In this document: positions 1 through 8,500 of the stretch, in pieces | Numbering within the stretch: position 1 is the first letter of the stretch | Layout: the number at the start of each line of letters is the position of its first letter | Assembly: GCA_020849825.1 (NCBI GenBank) | Contig: JADZFP010000019.1 | Location: 1 to 21,470 of the forward strand | Origin: Saprospiraceae bacterium | Lineage (GTDB): Bacteria; Bacteroidota; Bacteroidia; Chitinophagales; Saprospiraceae | Length of the DNA stretch: 21,470 nucleotides | Direction: 5' to 3' | Program-made: the position numbers and the translations under genes | The notes under the pieces: model-generated | The model's database searches: none | The model's input: the letters and a program-made list of their open reading frames with translations, nothing else | Told to the model about the DNA's origin: nothing

Positions 1-1
1 A

Positions 2-349
2 AAAGGCGACTATGACATGGCCCAGCGGCTGCTCATTCAGTTTGAATACGACGACATGCTGCTGAATATCATCGCCAAAACCATGTTGTTGAAAATTTAC
101 TACGAACAGGGCGAATTCGACGCTTTCGAATCCTTGCTCGAAAGCATGCGCATTTACCTGCAACGCAAGGAAGCCCTCGACACCCACCGGAAAACAGCCT
201 ACAAAAACCTCATCAGCATCATGAAAAAACTCCTGCACATGAATCCATATTCAAAAACCCAGACTGAAAGGCTCCGCACACTTGTCGTCGAAACCAACCC
301 GCTCATGGAGCGCGACTGGCTGTTGCGCCAACTCGACGGCCGCCGCTGA
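2..349 (+). CDS. C-terminal part of an alpha-helical Bacteroidota protein (5' end outside window)
   Basis: The reading frame is open from the first bases of the window, so the ATG at 17 is internal and the gene begins upstream. About 115 residues are visible, ending with TGA at 347-349. The sequence is rich in Leu, Glu, Lys and Arg and should be all helical. The segment around YYEQGEFDAFESLLES and the following YLQRK resembles, by eye, the C-terminal part of the 513-residue protein at 10569-12110 (FEMGNTVLLESLMRS, FLRKK). The two are therefore probably paralogues of one Bacteroidota family with TPR-like helical repeats. I cannot name a function. lspA follows 62 bases downstream on the same strand and may be co-transcribed. 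Confidence 0.75.
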   Translation, partial: KGDYDMAQRLLIQFEYDDMLLNIIAKTMLLKIYYEQGEFDAFESLLESMRIYLQRKEALDTHRKTAYKNLISIMKKLLHMNPYSKTQTERLRTLVVETNPLMERDWLLRQLDGRR

Positions 350-411
350 CAACTTTCTCCCCAAATCGCCGTTTCTTTGCCTGATTTTTTTGCACAAAAC
401 ACTGCCCGACG

Positions 412-1191
412 TTGAAACGCTCGTATATCGTCACGCTGATCATTCTCGCGGTACTGGTGATCGACCAGGCCCTTAAAATTTATATCAAAACCACTTTTGA
501 ATACAACCAGGATGTGCCCATGTTTGGCCTGAACTGGGCCAAACTGCACTTCGTCGAAAACGAGGGCATGGCCTTCGGTATCATTTTCGACTGGGAATAC
601 GGCAAGTTGCTGCTCAGCACTTTCCGCATCCTGATGGTGGCCGGCCTGATTTGGTATATCCGTACCCTGCTGCGGGTCGGTGCACCGGCGGGCTTTATTT
701 ACAGCATCGGCCTGATCACCGCCGGCGCCCTGGGCAACATCATCGACAGCGCTTTTTACGGCCTGATCTTTACCGAATCGCCCTACCACGGCGGCCTGGC
801 CCAAATGGTGCCCATTGGCGAGGGCTACGGTACTTTTTTGCACGGCAAGGTGGTCGATATGCTTTATTTCCCCATCAAATGGATTGCCATTCCGGAATGG
901 GTGCCGTTTTTAGGCGGGGAAGATTTCCTCTTTTTCAGTCCGATCTTCAATATCGCCGACGCTTCCATCTCGCTGGGCGTCATCTGCATCCTCCTGTTCC
1001 AGCGGCAATTTTTCCACTCCGAACTCAGCCCCAAAACGCCCGAGGGCGAAGAACTGGCGGTGATTCCCGGTACGGAACCCATGGACGCCGAACACGCCGC
1101 TCTGGCGGAACCGGACATTTCGAATACCGCGGACGAGGAATCGTCGGACGAATCGGAAGAAACCAAGGACAAGGAAGAAGCCAGGGTATAA
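412..1191 (+). CDS. lspA: Lipoprotein signal peptidase (signal peptidase II)
   Basis: LspA is the inner-membrane aspartyl protease that removes the signal peptide from lipidated prolipoproteins. The family motifs appear in order: D18 and K22 in VIDQALK, NEGMAFG at about 50-56, GALGNIID at 105-112, the first catalytic Asp in GKVVDM (D149), and the second in FNIADA (D183). Four hydrophobic membrane segments fit the family. The 259-residue length exceeds the usual 160-200. The excess is an insert between the GNIID and VVDM motifs, typical of Bacteroidota LspA, and an acidic Glu/Asp/Ser-rich tail after about residue 207. An in-frame TGA at 382-384 lies upstream and the only sensible initiator after it is TTG at 412, giving MKRSYIV. 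Its TAA directly abuts the prfA stop on the other strand. GldJ, encoded in this window, would be a client. Confidence 0.95.
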   Translation: MKRSYIVTLIILAVLVIDQALKIYIKTTFEYNQDVPMFGLNWAKLHFVENEGMAFGIIFDWEYGKLLLSTFRILMVAGLIWYIRTLLRVGAPAGFIYSIGLITAGALGNIIDSAFYGLIFTESPYHGGLAQMVPIGEGYGTFLHGKVVDMLYFPIKWIAIPEWVPFLGGEDFLFFSPIFNIADASISLGVICILLFQRQFFHSELSPKTPEGEELAVIPGTEPMDAEHAALAEPDISNTADEESSDESEETKDKEEARV

Positions 1192-2271
1192 TTACTGTGC
1201 TGTCTCAGCCTGCAGTTTCGCCGCATTGTCGGCGATGGTGAGCGCCTCGATCAGTTCGTCGAGCTCGCCTTCAATTATTTTATCCAGGTTAAAATTTTTG
1301 TTGTCGCCTTCGAGGCGATGGTCGGTCACGCGGTTTTGCGGCCAGTTATAAGTTCGTATCTTTTCCGAACGGTCGCCCGAGCCCACGAGGCTGCGGCGCT
1401 GAGAGGCCAATGCGGAAGCCTGTTGCTGTATTTGAGCATCGCGGATTTGCTGCACGAGGCGGCCCATGGCAATCTCGCGGTTTTTGTGCTGCGAGCGGCT
1501 TTCGGTACTTTCCGCCACAATGCCGGTGGGCAAGTGGGTAAAACGCACGCCCGATTCGGTCCGGTTGACGTGCTGACCGCCGGCGCCGCTGGCGCGGAAC
1601 ACGTCGGTGCGAATGTCTTCCTTGCGGATATCATAGTCTTCGGCTTCCATTTTGGGCAACACGGCCACGGTAGCGGCGGAGGTATGTACACGGCCTTTGG
1701 CCTCGGTTTCGGGGATGCGCTGCACGCGGTGGGCGCCCGATTCGAACTTTAAAAACCGGTACACATTGTCGCCCGACACGTCGAGTACGATCTTGGCATA
1801 GCCGCCCACGGTGCCCGGACTTTCATCGAGCACTTCCACGTCCCAGTCTTTGGTCTGAAAATACTTGGTGTACATGCGGTACAGGTCGCCGGCAAATAGC
1901 GCCGCCTCATCGCCGCCGGTGCCGGAGCGGATTTCAAAGATCACGTCTTTTTCATCTTCCGGGTCGCGCGGGGTCAGCAGGGTTTTGAGTTGTTCTTCGA
2001 GGGCGTCGAGTTGGGGCTGGAGGGCGTCGATCTCTTCACGGGCCATGTCGCGCATGTCGGGGTCGGTTTCGGCGGCGAGCATTTCGCGGGCGCCTTCGAG
2101 GCCGGTTGCGATTTTGTGGTACTGGTCGAAGGTTTCGACGAGCGGCTGGAGATTTTTGTACTCTTTGTTGATTTTTTTCCAGCGCTCCATATCGCCGATG
2201 GTCCCCGGATCGGCCAGTTGTTCTTCGAGGTGAACGTATTTATCGCGGATGGCTTGCAGTTTGTCGAGCAT
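1192..2271 (-). CDS. prfA: Peptide chain release factor 1
   Basis: RF1 recognises UAA and UAG in the ribosomal A site and triggers hydrolysis of peptidyl-tRNA. The 359-residue length is normal for the family. The peptidyl-hydrolase GGQ motif is at residues 231-233 within GAGGQHVNRTESGVR. The PxT stop-codon recognition tripeptide is PET at 187-189, within HRVQRIPETEAKGR. The RSGTGGDEAALFAGDLYRMY region at about 115-134 is highly characteristic. The N-terminal 100 residues form the usual helical domain 1. The gene starts at the ATG whose complement is at 2269-2271, with a -7-like box about 27 bases upstream. No prmC methyltransferase gene, a common neighbour, is visible. The gene runs convergently into lspA with no intergenic base. 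Confidence 0.97.
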   Translation of the reverse strand: MLDKLQAIRDKYVHLEEQLADPGTIGDMERWKKINKEYKNLQPLVETFDQYHKIATGLEGAREMLAAETDPDMRDMAREEIDALQPQLDALEEQLKTLLTPRDPEDEKDVIFEIRSGTGGDEAALFAGDLYRMYTKYFQTKDWDVEVLDESPGTVGGYAKIVLDVSGDNVYRFLKFESGAHRVQRIPETEAKGRVHTSAATVAVLPKMEAEDYDIRKEDIRTDVFRASGAGGQHVNRTESGVRFTHLPTGIVAESTESRSQHKNREIAMGRLVQQIRDAQIQQQASALASQRRSLVGSGDRSEKIRTYNWPQNRVTDHRLEGDNKNFNLDKIIEGELDELIEALTIADNAAKLQAETAQ

Positions 2272-2297
2272 CGTCGGTTGCGGTAAAAATTGGGCGG

Positions 2298-2305
2298 CAA
2301 AAGTA
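2298..2305 (-). promoter_or_regulatory. Bacteroidota-type -7 box for prfA
   Basis: On the minus strand this reads TACTTTTG, an exact match to the Bacteroidota sigma-factor -7 consensus TAnnTTTG. It lies about 27 bases upstream of the prfA ATG, which would leave a leader of about 20 nt. No convincing -33 TTG at normal spacing was found. Confidence 0.5.
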
Positions 2306-2424
2306 CGGTCAAAGCGTCGACCCGCAGCGGAAAGGCGAGAAATTGTATCTTTTGTTTCGCAAAAAGCGCTGTAAAGCGAGGGTTAATTAACTACGAACGC
2401 CCCATTTATCTGGGTACGGGGCGC

Positions 2425-2432
2425 TACCTTTG
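2425..2432 (+). promoter_or_regulatory. Bacteroidota-type -7 box for the large adhesin gene
   Basis: TACCTTTG matches TAnnTTTG exactly, followed by GCGTCC. It lies about 90 bases before the first possible ATG (2523), predicting an 80-90 nt leader. The -33 region is weak: only TTTA at 2405-2408, with a short 16-nt spacer. Confidence 0.55.
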
Positions 2433-2522
2433 CGTCCGTTTTCAGTATAATCTTTCCGCCCGGCCGCTGCTTTTGCATTTATTCCCTGCTGTTTCCCGTG
2501 TGTCGTTAACCACCATTTATTT

Positions 2523-5500
2523 ATGCGCCAGATGAAGATCACCGTTCCTTCACTGTTACCTGCTATGCAACATTCTGCCGCTCTTTGTTTCCGCACCACT
2601 TTCAAATTCTTCTACGCCCTGCTGTCGGTCCTTTGGGGCGCTGCACAGGTACAGGCTCAATGCCCTACCGTGGAGGCCGTCATGATCGACGCCTGCGGCA
2701 CCGAATTTCTCAATGAATTTATTGTGATCAATTCCGGCGGAGGGTTCAACACGTCCGATATTCAGCTGGATTATGACATCAACAACAATATCATCGGGCC
2801 GGAAAACAACGACGTCAACACCGACAACAACAACGTTCCGCCGGGTACGCCCTGCGGTATTTCGACCGGCAATGCCGGCTCGTTTACCGGCTGCAGCAAT
2901 GTGATTGCGGTGGGCGACGGCGTCGATATACCGGCCAACTCGATCGTTATCTTTCAAAACAGTACCGGCGCGGCCAACAACCTGTACAACGCCACCGCGC
3001 TTTGCGGCGCCGGCCAGTGCGTGTACGTCGTGGCCAGCTCCTGCACCCGCAGCGCCGGCGGCTTCTCCAACGGGCCCGGAGGAGGTACCCGTACGACGGT
3101 TTTTTCCATCAACGGCAGCTGCAACCAAACGATCACTTACAACCTTGCCAGCAGCACCGGCGGCAACGGCGCCTATTTCCTGCCACTGGCCAACGGCGGA
3201 ACCGGCTCCTACGGCAATGCCGGTTGCTTCGTGCCGCCCGTATCGCCCGCCCCGCCGCCGCCGGTAATCAACCCGATCGCCAACGTCAGCACCTGCGGCT
3301 CTTATATCCTGCCGGCCATCACGGGTACCAACCTGCCGGCCAATACGGCCTATTTTACAGGCACCAACGGCACCGGTACCCAATACAACCCCGGCGACGA
3401 AATCACGACCACGACCACCCTTTATGCCTACGCCCAGATTGGCCCCGTCGGTTGTTCGGATCAGGAGCAATTTACCATTACCATTACCCCGGGCCCGACT
3501 GCCAACCAGCCCAACGACGTGACCGCCTGCGCCGGTACCAACGTCAGCGTAACCCTCACCGGCAGCCCGGGCGCTACCCTGTCGTGGACCAACGACAATA
3601 CCGCCATCGGGTTGACTTCCTCCGGCATCGGCAACTTTTCCTTCCCGGCGGCCAACGTCTCGATGACCGAAACCGCCACGATCACCGTCACCCCGACGCA
3701 GGGCATGTGTATGGGCACGCCGGTGACTTTTACCATTACGATCAATCCGCGCCCGCAGGTCATTGACCCGCCCAACATGACGGCCTGCGCCGGCGATCCC
3801 GTAGAGGTCATCTTTTCAAGCAACAACGGCAACAGCCCAACCTACAACTGGACCAACTCGAATACCAATATCGGCCTGAGCGCCTCGGGCAGTGGCGACA
3901 TTAGCTTTACGGCAGCCAATGTCGCGACCAACCAGAACGCCACGATCACCGTCACCGCCACCGAAAACGGCTGTCCCGGCTCGCCCCAAACCTTTACCAT
4001 CTCCGTCGGGCCCGTGCCGAACATGAACCAGCCCGTCGACGTAACCGTATGCGGCGGCGCGCCCGTGTCGGTCAATTTCAGCGGTGGATTACCCGGTACC
4101 GTTTATGCCTGGACCAACGACAATACCGCGATCGGGCTGGGCGCCATGGGCACCGGAAATATCAGTTTTACCAGCGCCAACCCCACCGATCAGCAGGTCG
4201 CCACCATCACCGTGGTACCGACCCTGGGCGCCTGCGCCGGCCTGGCCCGCACTTTTACCATTACGATCAATCCGCGCCCCACGGTCGACGACCCGGCCAA
4301 CCTGACCGTATGCGGCGGCGAACCGGTGGACGTAGCCTTCAACAGCCCAAACAGCGGCGCGCTTTTTACCTGGACCAACACCAATACCAGTATCGGGCTG
4401 GCCGGCAGCGGCAGCGGCGACATCAGCTTTACCGCCAATAACGTTGCAACTACCCAAACGGGCACCATCAACGTCATTCCTACCCTGAACGGCTGTACCG
4501 GCACCGCCCAGAACTTTACCATAACGGTAACCCCCAGCCCGACGATCAACCAGGTTTTCAATGTACTGTTCTGCGGCGGCGCACAGGTGAACGTGCCGTT
4601 TAGCGGCACAGCGGGCGCTACTTTTTCCTGGACCAACGACAACCCGAACATCGGACTCAGCGACTCCGGAACGGGCAATATTTCTTTTACCGCCGGTACG
4701 CCGGCAACCACCCAGGTGGCCAATATCACCGTTACGCCCAGTCTGAACGGTTGCGACGGCGCGCCCCAAACCTTTACCATCACCATCCTGGCAACCCCGA
4801 CCATGGACGACCCCGCCGACCAGACCTACTGCGGCGGCCAGCCGGCCAGCGTCATTTTTACCGGGGCGGGTAACGGCGCAGGCTACACCTGGACGAACAA
4901 CAATCCGGGCATCGGCCTGGGGGCCAACGGCAGCGGCGACATCAATTTTACCACGGCCAACAACACCGCCACCGGAACCATCACCGTCACACCCTTCCTC
5001 AACGGCTGCCAGGGCGTATCCCAAACCTTTACCATCACGGTCGCACTCAGCCCCACGATCAGCCCGCCGCCGAACCTGACCCTCTGCGGCGGACAGGCTG
5101 TCACCGTGGTATTCAGCGCCACCTCGGGCGCCACGATCAATTGGACGAACAACAACCCGGCCATCGGCCTGCCCGCCTCGGGCACCGGCCTGACGATCGA
5201 TTTTACCGCTGCCAACCCGGCCACCCAACAAGTTGCCACGATCACGGCAACACCTTCCGTCGGCAACTGTATCGGCACTCCCGTCAGCTTCTCCATCACG
5301 GTCAATCCGGCGCCCACGGTGGCCGACCCGATAGACGTTACCGTTTGTCCAGGTTTTAATGTCAACGTCAATTTTAACGGCTCGCCGGGCGCTACATTTT
5401 TCTGGTCCAATAACAATGTGAACACCGGCCTGGATCCCGGCGGAGTGGGCAATATCAGTTTTACCAGCGCCAATGTCAGCTCGACGGAAACGAGTATCGT

Positions 5501-8500
5501 CACGGTTACGCCTTCGGCCAATGGCTGTTCCGGACCGGTGCAAACTTTTTCCATTACCGTCGACACCCTGCCCGACGTCGGCCTGCCGGCCGATCAGTCA
5601 GTGTGCGCGGGCGCCCCGGTAGCCGTGGCATTCAGCGGCACCGCCGGCGCCACGTTCAACTGGACCAACGACAATCCCGCCATCGGCCTTGCGGCTTCCG
5701 GTTCAGGTAATATCAGTTTTACCAGCGCCAGTGTGGCCAGTCCGCAAACCGGCGTCATCACCGTCACGCCTTTTGCCAATGGCTGTTCGGGGGCGCCCCA
5801 AACCTTCGACCTCACGGTCAGCCCTGTCGCCACTGTCAACCCGCCTGCCGACGCCACGGTCTGCGCGGGCGATCAGGTCGATGTGATTTTCGGCGGTACA
5901 CCGGGCGCCACATTCAACTGGACCAACACCAATACGGCCGTCGGGCTCGCGGCTTCGGGGGCCGGAAACATCAGTTTTACCAGCGCCAACGTCAGCGCCA
6001 TCGAGACCGGGGTAGTGACCGTCACGCCCACCGCCAACGGATGCCCCGGTGCGCCGGTGTCGTTCAATATCGCCGTTGCGCCATCGCCCAGCCTCACACC
6101 GGAAGCCGATCTCTCGGCCTGCGGCGGCCAGTCGGTTGCGGTCAATTTTACCACTTCTCCGGGCACTACCCTCAACTGGACCAACTCGAACCCCGCTATC
6201 GGGCTCGGGGCGTCCGGTTCGGGTGATATCAGTTTCACCGCAGCCGCGGTGGGCGCCACCACGACGGGTACGATTATCGTCAGTCCGGTGATCGGCAGCT
6301 GCAACGGCCCGGTGGATACGTTCGAGATTTCGATCGTCACCGCCCCTACCCTGGCGACACCCGCCGACCAGAGCGCCTGTGCAGGCACGGGGATAAGCGT
6401 CAATTTCAATGGCTCGCCGGGCGCTACCTTCAACTGGACCAACTCGAATCCCGCAATCGGCTTGCCGACATCGGGTAGCGGCAATATCAGTTTTACCGGG
6501 GCAAATGTCGCGACCACCCAAACGGGCGCCATCAGCGTCACTCCCACCCTGGGCGCCTGCACCGGCCCAACTGTCAACTTCGATCTGACAGTCAATCCGG
6601 GCGTAACGGCAGCCATTATGGGCGGCAACACCATTTGCATGGGCGACAACACCACGCTCACGGCCTCCGGGGGCAGCCAGTATGTCTGGGACAACAGCGC
6701 CACCGATTCGGCCATAACCGTTGCGCCGCTTGCCACGACAACCTATGTGGTCAATGTGAGCAATGCCGCAGGCTGTTCGGAAACCGACTCTATCGTAGTG
6801 ACCGTCAACCAGCCCAGCATTACCAATATTCAACAAAGCAGCTGCAACCCGGCAGATACCGGCATCGCGGTTGTGACCCTGACCAACCTGGCGGGCTGCG
6901 ACAGTGTGGTGACCACCATCACCACCCTTTTACCCACCGATACCACCAATTTGAGCAACGCAACCTGCGACCCCAACGGCGCGGGGACGTTTACCCAGAT
7001 TTTGAGCAATCAGTTCGGTTGCGATTCGGTGGTAATCAATATGGTCATTTTCGACCCGGCCAATATCGACACCACCCTGATCGCACTCAACACTTGCGAT
7101 CCTAACCAGGCCGGCACCACGCAATTATTGTTGAGCGGCAGCGACGGCTGCGATTCACTGGTGATTACGACTACCAGCCTTTTACCCACCAATACCACCA
7201 ACCTCAGCGCCAGCACTTGCGACCCCAACCAGGCGGGCACGTTTACCCAGGTTTTGACCAACCAGTTCGGTTGCGACTCCACGGTCGTGACCACCGTGAC
7301 GCTGGCGCCGACCGATACCACCAATTTGAGCGGGGCAACCTGCGATCCCAATGGCGCAGGGACATTTACCCAAACCTTGTCCAACCAGTTTGGGTGCGAC
7401 TCGGTGGTAATAACTACCATTCTTTTCGACCCGGCCAATATCGATACCACCCTGATCGCACTCAACACTTGCGATCCCAATCAGACGGGCACCACGCAAC
7501 TTTTGCTGAGTGGCAGCGACGGCTGTGATTCGCTGGTCATCACTACGACCAGCCTTTTACCCAACAGTACGACCAACCTGAGTGCCAGCACCTGCGACCC
7601 CAATGCAGCCGGTACGTTTACCCAGGTTTTGACCAATCAGTTTGGTTGCGACTCCACCGTGATTACCACCGTCACATTCGACCCCAACAGCCTGGACACT
7701 ACCCTGCTGGCGCTTACGACCTGCGATCCCGGTCAGACCGGCGTTTTCACCCAGGTATTTACCAATCAGTCGGGTTGTGATTCGACCGTGGTCACCACTG
7801 TAAGTTTGTTACCTTCGAATACCACCAATTTGTCGGAGACGACCTGCGACCCGAATGCTGCCGGCACCTTCACAGAGGTATTCCCGAACCAGTTTGGCTG
7901 CGATTCCACGGTCATAACCACGGTCACGTTCGACCCGGCGCTTATCGATACCCTGCTGGCCGTAGGCTCTACCTGCGACCCAGCGCAGACAGGGGTGTTT
8001 ACGGAAACATTTACCAATTCGTCCGGCTGCCTGTCCGTGCTGATTACGACAGTTGCCCTGCTGCCCACCGACACGACCACCTTGTTCGACAACACCTGCG
8101 ACCCGAATGCCGCGGGTACGTTTACGCAGGTGTTTCCCAACCAGTTCGGCTGCGATTCGCTGGTTGTTCTGGTGGTCGATCTTTTACCGTCGAACACCAC
8201 CAACCTGACCGATTTCACCTGCGACCCGGCTCAAACGGGCACATTTACGCAGGTTTTACCCAATCAATTCGGATGCGACTCTACGGTCGTCACAACTGTC
8301 GTATTCGACCCATCGGCCATCGACTCCACATTCCTGAATGCCACAACCTGCGACCCGGCTCAGGTCGGGTTTAGTTCCGTAACCCTCAACGGCGCGGACG
8401 GTTGCGACTCCGTGATCGTCACCTACACGCTGTTCGATCCGGTTTTGTGTACCGTTTCGGCCTTCGTGAATACCGCGGCCGCGGCTTGTCCGGGCGTCGA

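Noticed and set aside
1318..1752. Plus-strand open frame of 144 codons opposite prfA
   Set aside because: It overlaps the GGQ-containing release factor on the other strand and has no recognisable motif.
4089..5543. Minus-strand open frame of 484 codons, and other long antisense frames across 2556-9788
   Set aside because: They lie opposite the repeat adhesin and are kept open by its repeated GC-rich codons. Their translations are Arg/Gly-rich without any domain.
3490..8440. Regularly spaced repeats considered as a CRISPR-like or satellite array
   Set aside because: The repeats are in frame, of 123-258 bp, diverged, and encode regular protein modules, so they are coding repeats.
6800..8450. 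Thought of as a Cys-rich metal-binding or EGF-like region
   Set aside because: There are only two cysteines per unit with 17 residues between them, no CxxC or EGF spacing, and no His. Simple disulfide pairing is more likely.
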